A stretch of 61,510 bases of DNA from an uncultured Prevotella sp. Lineage in GTDB: Bacteria > Bacteroidota > Bacteroidia > Bacteroidales > Bacteroidaceae. Position 1 is the stretch's first letter. Each line of letters opens with the position of its first letter. Below, piece after piece: positions 40,016 to 50,811 of the stretch. The translations under genes and the position numbers were made by a program. The notes under the pieces were generated by a model. That model had not been told where the DNA came from, did no database searches, and saw only the letters and a list, made by a program, of their open reading frames with translations. The stretch lies in NCBI GenBank assembly GCA_900315035.1, contig OMXO01000044.1:1-61510 (forward strand). Reading direction: 5' to 3'.

Positions 40016-41761
40016 ATGGCAGATAATGCACAGCTCATTGCTCAGTGTGAGGCACGGGCAAAGGAATGGCTTTCTCCAGCCTTTGATGAGGAGACACGTA
40101 AAGAAGTTCAGGCAATGCTTGATGCAACAGACAAGACTGCGCTGATTGATGCTTTCTATCAGAACCTTGAGTTTGGAACTGGCGGCCTGCGCGGTATTAT
40201 GGGTGCTGGTACCAATCGTATGAATAAGTATATTGTTGGTATGGCTACTCAGGGCTTTGCCAACTATATTCTGAAAGCCTTCCCAGGAAAACAGTGTTCT
40301 GTGGTTGTAGGTCACGACTGCCGTAATAATGGTCGTATGTTTGCTGAGACTGTAGCAGACATTTTCTCTGCAAACGGCATCAAGGTTTATCTCTTTGAGA
40401 GCCTTCGTCCTACACCTGAGATTTCCTTTGCCATCCGTCAGCTTGGATGTCAGGCTGGTGTGAATGTCACTGCATCTCACAATCCAAAGGAATACAATGG
40501 TTATAAGGCTTATTGGGACGATGGTGCTCAGGTGTTGGCTCCTCATGATGTTGGTATCATTGATGAAGTGAACAAAGTCACTATCGACCAGGTGAAGTTT
40601 GAGGGAAATAAGGAACTTATCGATATCATCGGTGGTGAGATGGACTGGGATTATATCCAGGCAGTGAAGGAAGCTATGGTTGATCAGGATGTCATCCTGC
40701 GCCAGAAGGACCTGAACATCGTCTATTCTGCTATGCACGGAACTGGTCGTGTGATTATCCCGATGGCTTTGCGTTCTTGGGGCTTCCAGAATATCCATGT
40801 GGTACCTGAGCAGATGGTCATTGACGGTAATTTCCCAACAGTGGTTTCTCCAAACCCAGAGAATGCTGAAGCGATGACTCTTGGTATGAAGCTTGGTACA
40901 CGCCTGAATGCCGACCTTGTCATTGCATCAGACCCTGATGCAGACCGTTTGGCTATTGTTTGTCGTAACAATAAGGGAGAATGGGAGATCCTGAATGGTA
41001 ACCAGACTTGTATGATGTTCTGCTGGTACATCATCGCTAACAAGAAGAAACTTGGACAACTGAAGGGTAATGAATTCCTCGTAAAGACCATTGTGACTAC
41101 AGAGGAGATTGCAGAGATTGCCAAGAAGAATGGCGTAGAACTGCGTGACTGCTACACTGGATTCAAGTGGATTGCCAATGAGATCCGTATCTCTGAAGGC
41201 AAGCAGAAGTATATCGGTGGTGGTGAGGAGAGCTTTGGATTCCTGCCATTCGATAAAGTTCGCGATAAGGATTCACCCGCATCTATCTGCCTGATTTGTG
41301 AGATTGCAGCATGGGCTAAGGACAATGGACGTACGCTCTATGATCTGTTGATGGACATCTATGCTGAGTACGGCTTCTCTAAGGAGAGCACTATCAACGT
41401 TGTGAAGCCAGGTAAGACAGGTGCAGACGAGATCAAGCAGATGATGGTCGATTTCCGCAATAATCCCCCGAAGGAACTGGGTGGCTCAAAGATTGTACTC
41501 TGGAAGGATTACCAGACTCTCGAAGGTACAAAGGCTGACGGTTCTAAGGATAAATTGAACATGCCAACTACTTCGAACGTGCTCCAGTGGTTCTGTGAGG
41601 ATGGTACCAAAGTAAGTGTACGTCCTTCTGGTACAGAACCTAAGATTAAGTTCTACTGCGAAGTAAAGGATTCTACTTTCAAAGGTGCTACCGATTACGA
41701 GAAGTGCACCAAGGGAGCCGAAGAGAAAATCGCGGCTATTAAGAAGAGTTTAAATCTATAA
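40016..41761 (+). CDS. phospho-sugar mutase (phosphoglucomutase/phosphomannomutase family)
   Basis: The protein has 581 aa, the long form seen in Firmicutes and Bacteroidetes. The four domain motifs are present: G-T-G-G-L-R-G-I-M-G-A-G at the N-terminus, the phosphoserine loop T-A-S-H-N-P-K-E-Y-N-G, the metal loop S-D-P-D-A-D-R, and the phosphate-binding loop R-P-S-G-T-E-P-K near the C-terminus; G-G-E-E-S-F-G-F is the sugar-binding loop. It interconverts hexose 1- and 6-phosphates in the cytoplasm. Its stop shares a base with the start of the BACON lipoprotein gene. Confidence 0.94.
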   Translation: MADNAQLIAQCEARAKEWLSPAFDEETRKEVQAMLDATDKTALIDAFYQNLEFGTGGLRGIMGAGTNRMNKYIVGMATQGFANYILKAFPGKQCSVVVGHDCRNNGRMFAETVADIFSANGIKVYLFESLRPTPEISFAIRQLGCQAGVNVTASHNPKEYNGYKAYWDDGAQVLAPHDVGIIDEVNKVTIDQVKFEGNKELIDIIGGEMDWDYIQAVKEAMVDQDVILRQKDLNIVYSAMHGTGRVIIPMALRSWGFQNIHVVPEQMVIDGNFPTVVSPNPENAEAMTLGMKLGTRLNADLVIASDPDADRLAIVCRNNKGEWEILNGNQTCMMFCWYIIANKKKLGQLKGNEFLVKTIVTTEEIAEIAKKNGVELRDCYTGFKWIANEIRISEGKQKYIGGGEESFGFLPFDKVRDKDSPASICLICEIAAWAKDNGRTLYDLLMDIYAEYGFSKESTINVVKPGKTGADEIKQMMVDFRNNPPKELGGSKIVLWKDYQTLEGTKADGSKDKLNMPTTSNVLQWFCEDGTKVSVRPSGTEPKIKFYCEVKDSTFKGATDYEKCTKGAEEKIAAIKKSLNL

Positions 41762-43191
41762 TGAATATTAAGAATACTATTATTGCCTGGGGGACCGCCT
41801 TCGTCATAGGTCTCCTGGGCATTTCTTGTAGTGAGCCGTATGAGAGCCCACTATCAGGACAAACTGTCAAGGATGTCATATACGGTCCCGCATTGAGTGC
41901 GTATCGTATCTCCATAGGACATGGGGACTTGACAAATATTAAAGCAGTTTCTTCTGCAAACTGGATTACTACAAACGTTCAGAAACAGTATCTGACACTT
42001 AATGTCCAAGAAAACAATACTTACGGAGAACGTAAAGCAACCATAACACTGACTGATCCGGAAGATGGCACATTATTGTCTTTTAAAGTAACTCAGGAAC
42101 AGAATAATGCTATACTCACAGATAGTGCTACATATCATGTAGCAGAGAAAGGCGGGACTATTTTGGTTAAGGTTGAGAGTAATGTCAAATATCAAGTTGA
42201 GATCTCGTCAGATATAGAGTGGTTAAAGAAGGCTGAGGCGAAAGCAAACACTAGAGCTCTGGAGTCTTCGTCTTTCACTTTGGAAGCAGATAAGAATAAT
42301 AGTGGAGATGTACGTCAGGCTGTTGTTAAAGTAACAGACAAGAATACTGGGACTATTTCTGAGTTTACTGTGGAACAGGCTCTCACGCCTTATTTGGAAG
42401 TGGAGACGGCAGAACACCTCTTCTTTGAAGATGGTGGTGAATTCGAAATTCCCGTTAAGACGAATATACAAGTTAATGTCAAGCCAGACGCAGACTGGAT
42501 AACATGTGGCGAAACCGTTGGAGCCGAAGATCTGAACTTTGTACAGTCGTTTAAGATAGCCCCCATGGAAGGTAGAGGTTCTCGTGAGGCAACCATCACC
42601 TTCAGCGACAAACTAGGCAAATGGAAACTTCAGAAGACTATTCCTGTCCGTCAGACCAAAAGTATGTATCTGATCAGTCGAGATACAATCATGTATGTCA
42701 AGGCAGCTTATGATATATCTTATGTTAATAACACTGACGAGCCTTTAAACTGGGAGTCATCTAATCCTTCTGTTGCTAAAGTGGATGATCATGGTCATGT
42801 TACGTGTATGAAAGGTGGTAAGACTATTATCAGAGCCATCTCTTCAAACGAGAAGTACAAAGACTCCTTGACTGTTGAAGCTGTAGAGGTGACGCCGATG
42901 TTTGAGAGTTATTGCCGTGTTTCTCGCGGAACCCTTCGACTGGATGGTGATGAGTTCTATGGCAACATCGCACATTGCAAGTTTGTCAACAACAGTATTC
43001 GTGATGTCGTGTTGAAGAAATGTACGTTGTATAGAGGAGGTAGCGTCTATACGTGGAAGAACTATGACAAAGTGATAAAACCTGACTTCTGGGAATCATT
43101 CTACGTGGAAGGTGTATCTCTAAATAGCACCTGGCGTTGTGAATGGGATTTCGAGTTTAATGGTATTTTTTATACAGTTTCAAGTAATTAA
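41761..43191 (+). CDS. BACON-domain lipoprotein with Ig-like domain
   Basis: The protein has 476 aa. The lipobox L-L-G-I-S-C (about Cys23) marks a lipoprotein. Two or three BACON-type beta domains follow, each with the pattern S-A-N-W-I-T or D-I-E-W-L-K, then G-E-R-K-A-T-I-T-L-T and a closing F-K-V-T-Q-E-Q. A BIG2-like Ig domain (W-E-S-S-N-P-S-V-A-K-V-D-D-H-G-H-V-T) lies at about 320-375. Such modules are surface-exposed and often linked to carbohydrate or mucin contact. Translation is probably coupled to the mutase gene (TAATG). Confidence 0.85.
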   Translation: MNIKNTIIAWGTAFVIGLLGISCSEPYESPLSGQTVKDVIYGPALSAYRISIGHGDLTNIKAVSSANWITTNVQKQYLTLNVQENNTYGERKATITLTDPEDGTLLSFKVTQEQNNAILTDSATYHVAEKGGTILVKVESNVKYQVEISSDIEWLKKAEAKANTRALESSSFTLEADKNNSGDVRQAVVKVTDKNTGTISEFTVEQALTPYLEVETAEHLFFEDGGEFEIPVKTNIQVNVKPDADWITCGETVGAEDLNFVQSFKIAPMEGRGSREATITFSDKLGKWKLQKTIPVRQTKSMYLISRDTIMYVKAAYDISYVNNTDEPLNWESSNPSVAKVDDHGHVTCMKGGKTIIRAISSNEKYKDSLTVEAVEVTPMFESYCRVSRGTLRLDGDEFYGNIAHCKFVNNSIRDVVLKKCTLYRGGSVYTWKNYDKVIKPDFWESFYVEGVSLNSTWRCEWDFEFNGIFYTVSSN

Positions 43192-43218
43192 GTGCCCTCA
43201 TATATATAAATAAGGTTT

Positions 43219-44406
43219 ATGAAAGACTTCAATTTCTATGCACCGACACGCGTCGTGTTTGGACGTGAATCAGAAGAGAAACTCCCACAACTGATATCGC
43301 AGTATGGTGGAAGCAAAGTGCTTGTTCACTATGGTGGTGGTAGTGCCCGACGTTCTGGTCTTCTCGACAAAGTATTCAACATGCTCAGTGATGCTGGTAT
43401 TGCATATACAGAGTTGGGTGGGGTAGTACCCAACCCTCTGCTCTCTAAGGTGAACGAAGGTATTGCCTTATGTCGTCGTGAAAAGGTCGATTTTATTTTG
43501 GCCGTAGGCGGAGGCTCTGTTATCGACTCTGCTAAAGCAATTGGTTATGGAGTAGGATATTCGGGTGATGTATGGGACTTCTGGGATGGCAAGGCTGTGC
43601 CGCAGTCATGTCTCCCTATTGGTGTTATGTTGACCATTCCTGCAGCAGGTTCTGAGATGTCTTCAAGTTGCGTCATCACTAATGATAACGGAATGTTGAA
43701 ACGCGGTGTGAACAGTGATCTCAGCCGTTGCAAGTTTGCCATTATGAATCCAGAGCGCACATATACCTTGCCGCCTTACCAGACTGCTGCTGGTGCAACA
43801 GACATCATGATGCATACGATGGAGCGTTATTTCTCTAAATATGAGGATGCGACTCTGACAGATGCGATAGCTGAAGCCTTGCTGCGAACAGTGAAAGATG
43901 CTGTCTATGAGGTGCTCCGTAATCCCGAAGACTATCGTAACAGGGCTGCCATTATGTGGGCCAGTTCGCTCTCACACAATGATCTGACGGAGTGTGGCAC
44001 AGAGAAAGATTTTGCATGTCATAAGCTGGAACACGAATTGAGTGGGCTCTTTGGTGTTACTCATGGTGCAGGATTAGCAGCCATTTGGGGTTCATGGGCT
44101 CGCTATGTGATGGATAAACATCTTACTAGATTTGTACAGTTTGCAGTCAATGTGATGGGGATTACAAACGATTTCACCAACCCAAAGGCAACTGCAATAA
44201 AGGGTGTAGAGGCTATCGAACGTTTCTATCATGACATCGGTATGCCTACAAGCATCCCTGAGTTGATAGGCCGTGAGGCTACTGAGGAAGAAATCAGTAG
44301 CCTTGTCGACAAATGCAGTCGTGGTGGTAAAATGAATATCGGAGCGATGGAAGTGTTGAAGCCCGAAGATATGACAAATGTTTATCGTTTAGCCAATAAA
44401 AAGTAG
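43219..44406 (+). CDS. iron-containing alcohol dehydrogenase (butanol dehydrogenase / YqhD-like)
   Basis: The protein has 395 aa. The start F-N-F-Y-A-P-T-R-V-V-F-G, the NAD(P) loop A-V-G-G-G-S-V-I-D-S-A-K and P-A-A-G-S-E-M-S-S identify the group III family. Metal ligands are visible in A-T-D-I-M-M-H (Asp and His), H-K-L-E-H and G-V-T-H-G-A-G. It reduces aldehydes to alcohols, usually with NADPH in the YqhD/BDH branch, as a detoxifying or fermentative step. It lies 27 bp after the BACON gene. Confidence 0.9.
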   Translation: MKDFNFYAPTRVVFGRESEEKLPQLISQYGGSKVLVHYGGGSARRSGLLDKVFNMLSDAGIAYTELGGVVPNPLLSKVNEGIALCRREKVDFILAVGGGSVIDSAKAIGYGVGYSGDVWDFWDGKAVPQSCLPIGVMLTIPAAGSEMSSSCVITNDNGMLKRGVNSDLSRCKFAIMNPERTYTLPPYQTAAGATDIMMHTMERYFSKYEDATLTDAIAEALLRTVKDAVYEVLRNPEDYRNRAAIMWASSLSHNDLTECGTEKDFACHKLEHELSGLFGVTHGAGLAAIWGSWARYVMDKHLTRFVQFAVNVMGITNDFTNPKATAIKGVEAIERFYHDIGMPTSIPELIGREATEEEISSLVDKCSRGGKMNIGAMEVLKPEDMTNVYRLANKK

Positions 44407-44475
44407 GGAAATACAAGCAAAATGATTTAAAAATCGACAATTTGCCATGATTTCATGCAAAAAAGTGACGAATTA

Positions 44476-44507
44476 TTTGTTTGTTTCGAAATTATTGATT
44501 AGTTTTG
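44476..44507 (+). promoter_or_regulatory. leu operon promoter
   Basis: -33 TTTG (44476-44479), 20-nt spacer, -7 TAGTTTTG (44500-44507). Transcription would begin near 44514, 19 nt before the leader peptide ATG. Confidence 0.82.
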
Positions 44508-44532
44508 CACCCGAAATTTGAAAATAGAACGT

Positions 44533-44613
44533 ATGAAGAGTCTGAATCTAATTAACGGCCTTATTATTATTCGACTGCAGGAAGCAGGCGGAAGTGACAG
44601 GGCGTATCTATAG
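44533..44613 (+). CDS. leuL: leu operon leader peptide, 26 aa, Leu/Ile-rich
   Basis: An ATG-started frame of 26 codons contains five Leu (positions 4, 6, 10, 15, 26) and four Ile (7, 11-13), including three consecutive Ile codons. It starts just after the leuA promoter and ends 25 nt before an intrinsic terminator. Its own 3' half carries CGGAAGTGA (44589-44597), which can pair with the terminator's ascending arm. This is the layout of a ribosome-mediated attenuator: slow translation at Leu/Ile codons would favour the antiterminator. The symbol leuL is given by analogy to enterobacterial leu leaders. Confidence 0.75.
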   Translation: MKSLNLINGLIIIRLQEAGGSDRAYL

Positions 44614-44678
44614 GTCAGATGCAAATACTAAACAATAGGAGCCTTTCTCACTTCCGAGTGTGAAAGGCTCTTTTCTTT
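44589..44678 (+). terminator. leu attenuator: antiterminator and terminator
   Basis: Terminator: GAGCCTTTC (44639-44647) pairs with GAAAGGCTC (44662-44670), with an inner CACT/AGTG helix and a TCCG loop, followed by TTTTCTTT. Antiterminator: CGGAAGTGA (44589-44597) is an exact 9-bp complement of TCACTTCCG (44648-44656), the inner part of the terminator stem, so the two structures exclude each other. It ends 51 nt before leuA. Confidence 0.82.
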
Positions 44679-44728
44679 GCAGACAATAATAGTAACACAT
44701 TAACAAATAAAAACAAAAGACAAAGACG

Positions 44729-46234
44729 ATGAGTGACAGATTGTTTATTTTCGACACAACACTCCGAGATGGTGAACAGGTTCCTGGATGCCAGCTGAAT
44801 ACGGTTGAGAAGATTCAGGTGGCAAAGGCTCTTGAACAGCTCGGTGTCGATGTGATCGAAGCAGGATTCCCTATTTCAAGTCCTGGCGACTTTAATTCAG
44901 TGATTGAGATCTCGAAGGCTGTTACATGGCCAGTGATCTGTGCACTGACTCGTGCTGTAGAAAAAGATATCGATGTAGCCTTTGAGGCTCTGAAGTATGC
45001 TAAGCACAAGCGTATCCATACTGGTATTGGCACGAGCGACGAACACATTAAGTACAAATTCAATTCCACACGCGAGGAGATTATGGAACGCGCAGTAGCG
45101 GCTACCAAGTATGCCAAACGTTTTGTGGATGACGTAGAGTTTTACTGCGAAGATGCCGGGCGCACGGATAATGAATATCTGGCCCAGATAGTAGAGGCTG
45201 TTATCAAGGCGGGTGCTACTGTTGTGAATATCCCGGATACTACGGGTTATTGTCTGCCACAGGAGTATTACGATAAGATCAAATACCTGAAGGAACATGT
45301 CGATGGGATTGATCGTGCCATTATCTCTACTCATTGCCATAATGATCTGGGTATGGCTACAGCCAATAGTTTCAATGGTGTGATGGCTGGTGCCCGTCAG
45401 GTAGAAGTAACGATTAATGGTATCGGAGAGCGTGCAGGAAACACTTCGCTTGAGGAGATTGCCATGATTCTGAAATGCCACAAAGGCTTGGGCATTGAGA
45501 CGAACATTAATACGACAAAGATCTATCCGACGAGCCGGATGGTCAGTTCTTTGATGAATATGCCTGTGCAACCCAATAAGGCTATTGTTGGTCGTAACGC
45601 TTTTGCTCATTCTAGTGGCATTCATCAGGATGGTGTCCTGAAGAATGTACATACGTATGAGATTATGGATCCTAAAGATGTTGGTATCGACGATAACACT
45701 ATCGTATTGACTGCACGCAGTGGACGTGCAGCGCTTAAACATCGTCTGCATGTCAACGGAGTCGATCTCGAAGAAGAGAAGCTGGATAAAGTCTATGAGA
45801 AGTTCCTGATATTGGCCGACCAGAAGAAAGAGGTTAACGATGCTGATGTGTTGATGCTTGCAGGCGCAGACATGGCTGAAGCACATGCTGTACGCCTCGA
45901 CTTCCTGCAGGTAACCACAGGAAAAGGTGTGAAGAGTGTGGCATCTATAGGCCTTGACATCAGCGGACAGAAATTCGAGGCAGCAGCTTCGGGCAACGGT
46001 CCAGTTGATGCTGCTATTAAGGCTCTGAAGAAGATCATCATGAAGCAGATGACATTGAAGGAATTTACCATTCAGGCCATCTCGAAAGGTTCTGATGATG
46101 TGGGTAAGGTTCATATGCAAGTGGAATACGACGGTGCCCTTTATTACGGCTTCGGAGCGAATACTGATATTGTGACAGCCAGCGTCGAGGCTTATATCGA
46201 CTGTATCAACAAATTTAAGAAGTCAGAAGAATGA
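44729..46234 (+). CDS. leuA: 2-isopropylmalate synthase
   Basis: The protein has 501 aa. HMGL-like TIM barrel with [13 protein letters not shown], the metal ligands in [10 protein letters not shown] and [17 protein letters not shown] follows, and a C-terminal LeuA regulatory domain (about 390-500) allows leucine feedback. It condenses 2-oxoisovalerate with acetyl-CoA, the first committed step of leucine synthesis. First gene of the attenuator-controlled operon; ATGA overlap with leuC. Confidence 0.95.
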   Translation: MSDRLFIFDTTLRDGEQVPGCQLNTVEKIQVAKALEQLGVDVIEAGFPISSPGDFNSVIEISKAVTWPVICALTRAVEKDIDVAFEALKYAKHKRIHTGIGTSDEHIKYKFNSTREEIMERAVAATKYAKRFVDDVEFYCEDAGRTDNEYLAQIVEAVIKAGATVVNIPDTTGYCLPQEYYDKIKYLKEHVDGIDRAIISTHCHNDLGMATANSFNGVMAGARQVEVTINGIGERAGNTSLEEIAMILKCHKGLGIETNINTTKIYPTSRMVSSLMNMPVQPNKAIVGRNAFAHSSGIHQDGVLKNVHTYEIMDPKDVGIDDNTIVLTARSGRAALKHRLHVNGVDLEEEKLDKVYEKFLILADQKKEVNDADVLMLAGADMAEAHAVRLDFLQVTTGKGVKSVASIGLDISGQKFEAAASGNGPVDAAIKALKKIIMKQMTLKEFTIQAISKGSDDVGKVHMQVEYDGALYYGFGANTDIVTASVEAYIDCINKFKKSEE

Positions 46235-47607
46235 ATACGTTATTTGATAAGATTTGGGATAAGCATGTCGTCCAACAGGTGGAAGATGGTCCCACACAAT
46301 TGTATATCGACAGACTTTACTGTCATGAAGTAACTTCCCCGCAGGCATTCGATGGCATGCGGGCACGAGGACTGAAGTGTTTCCGTCCTGACAAGATTTT
46401 CTGCATGCCTGATCACAATACGCCGACACATGATCAGGATAAGCCTATAGCCGACCCTGTATCCAAAAAACAGGTTGACACATTGGCTCAGAATGCAGCC
46501 GAATTTGGTTTGACGCACTACGGAATGATGTCGAAAGACAATGGTATCATTCATGTGGTTGGTCCAGAGAAGGGACTCTCTCTGCCTGGTATGACTATTG
46601 TTTGTGGCGACTCACATACTTCGACTCATGGAGCGATGGGAGCAGTCGCTTTCGGTATTGGTACTTCTGAGGTCGAGATGGTGCTCGCTTCACAGTGTAT
46701 TCTTCAGCAGAAGCCCAAGTCAATGCGTATCAGTATTAATGGTACTTTGCAGAAAGGCGTCACAGCAAAAGATGTAGCCCTTTACCTGATGTCCCAGCTG
46801 ACGACTTCAGGCGCAACAGGCTATTTTGTGGAGTATGCTGGCGATGTGGTGCGTAACCTCTCGATGGAAGGTCGCCTTACGCTTTGTAACCTCTCTATCG
46901 AGATGGGAGCCCGAGGTGGTTTTGTTGCTCCCGACGAGACAACCTTTGAGTATCTGAAAGGTCGAGAGTATGCACCGAAAGGCGATGCTTGGAATCAGGC
47001 GGTGGCCTATTGGAAAACACTCAAGAGTGGTGATGACGCTGTGTTTGATAAAGAACTGATTTTCAGTGCCGAAGACATCGAACCGCGAATTACTTATGGA
47101 ACGAATCCTGGTATGGGTATCGGCATCTCTGAGAGTATTCCTTCTGAGGGCGATGCGAACTTCGAGAAATCCCTTCATTACATGGGATTCAAGCCTGGGC
47201 AGAAACTGCTTGGCACCAAAGTCGACTATGTGTTCTTGGGTGCTTGTACCAACGGACGCATCGAAGACTTCAGGGCTTTTGCCTCGATGGTGAAAGGTCG
47301 CCGCAAGGCTGACGATGTGATTGCCTGGCTTGTACCTGGCTCATGGGCTGTAGATCGCCAGATACGTGAAGAAGGTCTTGATAAGATTCTCGAGTCGGCA
47401 GGCTTCGAAATCCGTCAGCCAGGCTGTTCGGCATGTCTGGCTATGAATGATGACAAGATACCCGCAGGCAAACTTTCGGTATCTACCTCAAATAGAAATT
47501 TTGAAGGCCGTCAGGGACCTGGTGCCCGCACCGTCCTTGCTTCACCTTTAGTTGCAGCCGCTGCTGCCGTCACAGGAGTAATCACTGATCCAAGAATACT
47601 ATTATGA
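46231..47607 (+). CDS. leuC: 3-isopropylmalate dehydratase large subunit
   Basis: The protein has 458 aa, the usual LeuC length. Aconitase-family 4Fe-4S ligands appear as G-A-C-T-N-G-R and [21 protein letters not shown] and the N-terminal D-H-N-T-P-T are also typical. With LeuD it isomerises 2- to 3-isopropylmalate, and in organisms using the citramalate route also citramalate. Overlaps leuA and leuD by 4 bp. Confidence 0.95.
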   Translation: MNTLFDKIWDKHVVQQVEDGPTQLYIDRLYCHEVTSPQAFDGMRARGLKCFRPDKIFCMPDHNTPTHDQDKPIADPVSKKQVDTLAQNAAEFGLTHYGMMSKDNGIIHVVGPEKGLSLPGMTIVCGDSHTSTHGAMGAVAFGIGTSEVEMVLASQCILQQKPKSMRISINGTLQKGVTAKDVALYLMSQLTTSGATGYFVEYAGDVVRNLSMEGRLTLCNLSIEMGARGGFVAPDETTFEYLKGREYAPKGDAWNQAVAYWKTLKSGDDAVFDKELIFSAEDIEPRITYGTNPGMGIGISESIPSEGDANFEKSLHYMGFKPGQKLLGTKVDYVFLGACTNGRIEDFRAFASMVKGRRKADDVIAWLVPGSWAVDRQIREEGLDKILESAGFEIRQPGCSACLAMNDDKIPAGKLSVSTSNRNFEGRQGPGARTVLASPLVAAAAAVTGVITDPRILL

Positions 47608-48200
47608 AACAGAAATTCAACGTTATAACATCCACCTGCGTACCACTTCCTTTAGAGAATGTGGATACCGATCAGATCATCCCTGCCCGTTTCCTGAAAG
47701 CGACGACTCGCGAGGAGAGTTTCTTTGGCGACAATCTTTTCCGTGATTGGCGCTATCAGGCCGATGGCACCCCGAACAAGGACTTTGTGCTTAACAATCC
47801 TACTTATAGTGGCTGTATCCTGGTAGCCGGCAAAAACTTCGGCTCTGGGTCTTCACGAGAGCATGCTGCCTGGGCTATCGCAGGCTATGGCTTCAGGGTT
47901 GTCATCAGTAGTTTCTTTGCAGATATTCATAAGAATAACGAACTGAATAATTTCGTCTTGCCCGTACAGGTCAGCGATGGCTTTCTGGCAGAGTTGTTCG
48001 CCAGTATCCAGAATGATCCAAAGACAGAAGTGGAAGTTGATCTCCCCAATCAGACTGTCACGAATAAGGCTACAGGTCATTGTGAGCACTTCGACATTAA
48101 TGGCTATAAGAAACACTGTCTGATGAATGGTCTTGACGATATCGATTTCCTGGTTGGGAATAAAGAAAAGACAGAACTATGGGAACAGCAGAACAAGTAG
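47604..48200 (+). CDS. leuD: 3-isopropylmalate dehydratase small subunit
   Basis: The protein has 198 aa. [13 protein letters not shown] near the start and [11 protein letters not shown] (substrate-binding) mark the swivel domain of the aconitase family. Forms the heterodimer with LeuC. Its 3' end overlaps the start of the next gene by 22 bp. Confidence 0.95.
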   Translation: MKQKFNVITSTCVPLPLENVDTDQIIPARFLKATTREESFFGDNLFRDWRYQADGTPNKDFVLNNPTYSGCILVAGKNFGSGSSREHAAWAIAGYGFRVVISSFFADIHKNNELNNFVLPVQVSDGFLAELFASIQNDPKTEVEVDLPNQTVTNKATGHCEHFDINGYKKHCLMNGLDDIDFLVGNKEKTELWEQQNK

Positions 48201-49753
48201 GGAAGTACCAGAAGCTCCAGCCTTTTGTAGAGATCATGGACTCTACATTGCGTGATGGAGAACAGACCAATGGTGTCAGTTTCCTGCCTCATGAGAAACT
48301 GATTATCGCCCGTATGCTCCTCAACGATCTCAATGTCGATCGTATAGAGGTTGCTTCAGCCAGAGTCTCAGAAGGCGAGAAAGAGGCTGTATCTATGATC
48401 TGCCGCTATGCGGAGAAGATTGAGAAAGCCGATCGGGTAGAGGTGCTGGGGTTCGTAGATGGCGGACAGAGTGTTGATTGGGTGGTCAGTTGTGGCTGCA
48501 AGACTATCAATCTCTTGGCGAAAGGTTCATTGCGTCACTGTCAGGAACAACTTCAGAAGACACCAGATGAACATCTTGAGGATATCCGCCGCGAAGTAAA
48601 ATATGCCCGTAGCCAGGGACTCACTGTGAACCTCTATCTTGAAGACTGGTCTAACGGCATGAAGGATTCGCCTTCTTATATCTATGATTTGATGGATGCG
48701 CTTTGCGACATCGGTATCCGCAGGTTTATGCTGCCCGATACGCTTGGTATTATGAATCCCTTGCAGTGTATCGAGTACTTCAGGAAGATGATCAAACGCT
48801 ATCCTGATGCCCACTTTGACTTTCATGCTCATAACGATTACGATCTCGCTGTGTCCAACTCTCTGGCGGCTGTACTCAGTGGGGCTAAAGGACTTCACGT
48901 GACTGTCAACGGCTTAGGCGAGCGTTGCGGTAATGCACCTCTGTCAAGTGTTCAGGTGATTCTCAAGGATCAGTTCCATGCGAAGACGAATATCAATGAG
49001 AACAAACTCAACGATATCTCGCGACTCGTAGAGAGTTATAGCGGCATCGCTGTGGCACCCAATCAGCCGATTATCGGCGACAATGTCTTCACGCAGGTAG
49101 CGGGTGTTCATGCCGATGGTGATAAGAAGAATAATCTCTATCAGAATGAACTTGTGCCTGAGCGGTTCGGACGCCGACGGGAGTATGCGCTCGGCAAGAA
49201 CAGCGGAAAGGCGAATATTGCCAAGAATCTGGAGGAACTGGGGCTGGAACTGACACCAGAACAAACCCGAAAAGTGACGCAGCGCATCACGGAGTTGGGT
49301 GACAAGAAGGAGATTGTGACTCAGGAAGATCTGCCGTTCATCGTCAGCGACGTCTTGAAGCATGATGCACCCGAGGATAAGGTCAAACTGCTCAGTTATG
49401 TGGTTTCTACTGCCTACGGTCTGAAGCCTGGTGCCAATATCAAGGTTGAAATCAATGGTCAGGCTTATGAGGCGAGTGCCACTGGTGATGGTCAGTATGA
49501 CGCCTTCGTCAAGTCTCTCCGCTATATCTATAAGAAATATCTGGGACGCACGTTCCCTATCCTTCAGAACTACGCTGTTACTATTCCTCCTGGCGGACGT
49601 ACCGATGCCTTGGTGCAGACCGTCATCACTTGGAACGATAATGGTAAGATTCTCCGCACCAGAGGATTGGATGCCGACCAGACGGAGGCTGCCATCAAGG
49701 CTACTTTTAAGATGTTGAACATATTTGAAAACGATAATAAGAACGAATTATGA
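48179..49753 (+). CDS. cimA: alpha-isopropylmalate/citramalate synthase family protein, probable citramalate synthase
   Basis: The protein has 524 aa and is a second LeuA-type enzyme in the same operon. It shows [27 protein letters not shown] (metal-binding His) and [11 protein letters not shown], then a C-terminal LeuA-type dimerisation and regulatory domain. The [10 protein letters not shown] variant differs from leuA. A second, non-identical synthase beside leuCDB is best explained as citramalate synthase feeding 2-oxobutyrate for isoleucine; the Ile-rich attenuator fits. Specificity is not proven by sequence. Confidence 0.7.
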   Translation: MGTAEQVGKYQKLQPFVEIMDSTLRDGEQTNGVSFLPHEKLIIARMLLNDLNVDRIEVASARVSEGEKEAVSMICRYAEKIEKADRVEVLGFVDGGQSVDWVVSCGCKTINLLAKGSLRHCQEQLQKTPDEHLEDIRREVKYARSQGLTVNLYLEDWSNGMKDSPSYIYDLMDALCDIGIRRFMLPDTLGIMNPLQCIEYFRKMIKRYPDAHFDFHAHNDYDLAVSNSLAAVLSGAKGLHVTVNGLGERCGNAPLSSVQVILKDQFHAKTNINENKLNDISRLVESYSGIAVAPNQPIIGDNVFTQVAGVHADGDKKNNLYQNELVPERFGRRREYALGKNSGKANIAKNLEELGLELTPEQTRKVTQRITELGDKKEIVTQEDLPFIVSDVLKHDAPEDKVKLLSYVVSTAYGLKPGANIKVEINGQAYEASATGDGQYDAFVKSLRYIYKKYLGRTFPILQNYAVTIPPGGRTDALVQTVITWNDNGKILRTRGLDADQTEAAIKATFKMLNIFENDNKNEL

Positions 49754-50811
49754 AATTGAAAATTGCGATTCTCGAGGGCGATGGTATCGGACCTGAGATT
49801 ATGAAACAAGGTGTCGCTGTGCTCGATGCGATAGCCGAGAAGTGTGGACACCAGTTTGAATACGAGGCAGCCATCTGCGGCGCTCATGCCATCGATGAGG
49901 TAGGAGAACCTTATCCCGATGCTACTCATGAGGTGTGTATGCGAGCCGATGCGGTTCTTTTCGCTGCTGTCGGTGACTTGAAATACGATAATAACCCGAC
50001 GGCAAAGGTTCGTCCTGAGACTGGTCTTCTGGCAATGCGTAAGAAACTTGGACTCTATGCCAACGTACGTCCTGTTGCAACCTTCGACTGTCTGCTTCAT
50101 AAATCACCTCTGAAAGATGAACTGATTCGTGGTGCCGACTTCGTGGTGCTTCGCGAACTCACTGGTGGCATGTATTTCGGCGACAAGTATCAGGATAACG
50201 ACAAGGCGTATGACACAGATATCTACACCCGTCCTGAGATAGAGCGTATCGTGAAGTTAGGTTTCGAGATGGCTATGAAACGCCATAAGCACCTGACAGT
50301 TGTTGACAAGGCGAATGTCTTGGCCAGTTCTCGTCTGTGGCGCCAGATAGCCAAAGAGATAGAGCCCCAATATCCTGAGGTCACTACCGATTACATGTTT
50401 ATCGATAATGCCTCGATGCGAGTACTCACAGAACCTCGTTTCTTCGACGTCATCGTCACAGAGAACACCTTTGGCGATATCCTGACAGACGAGACAGCAT
50501 GCATCACGGGATCGATGGGTCTTCAGCCATCTGCATCCTTGGGTGAACATACCCCGCTCTTCGAACCTGTTCACGGTTCGTGGCCGCAGGCCGCAGGTCA
50601 GAACCTCGCCAATCCTCTGGCACAGATCCTCTCTGCTGCGATGCTCCTCGAGCATTTCGGACTCGAGAAAGAAGGAGCCCTTATCCGTGAGGCTGTCAAC
50701 GCCTCTCTCGATGCCAATGTACGTACGCCAGAGATTCAGGTCGAGGGTGGCGCGAAATACGGCACGAAGGAAGTGGGCGAGTGGATTGTGAACTATATCC
50801 GTCATGCGTAA
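49750..50811 (+). CDS. leuB: 3-isopropylmalate dehydrogenase
   Basis: The protein has 353 aa. Beta-decarboxylating dehydrogenase family: [10 protein letters not shown] at the start, [12 protein letters not shown] substrate loop, [13 protein letters not shown] and the NAD region D-I-L-T-D-E and H-G-S-W-P-Q-A-A-G. It oxidises 3-isopropylmalate to the leucine keto acid (and methylmalate in the citramalate route). ATGA overlap with the preceding synthase and an 8-bp overlap with the next gene. Confidence 0.95.
   Translation: MKLKIAILEGDGIGPEIMKQGVAVLDAIAEKCGHQFEYEAAICGAHAIDEVGEPYPDATHEVCMRADAVLFAAVGDLKYDNNPTAKVRPETGLLAMRKKLGLYANVRPVATFDCLLHKSPLKDELIRGADFVVLRELTGGMYFGDKYQDNDKAYDTDIYTRPEIERIVKLGFEMAMKRHKHLTVVDKANVLASSRLWRQIAKEIEPQYPEVTTDYMFIDNASMRVLTEPRFFDVIVTENTFGDILTDETACITGSMGLQPSASLGEHTPLFEPVHGSWPQAAGQNLANPLAQILSAAMLLEHFGLEKEGALIREAVNASLDANVRTPEIQVEGGAKYGTKEVGEWIVNYIRHA

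Noticed and set aside
44897-46120. 407-codon open frame on the minus strand opposite leuA
   Set aside because: Shadow of the conserved leuA reading frame; low-complexity translation rich in His, Cys and Ser and no promoter.
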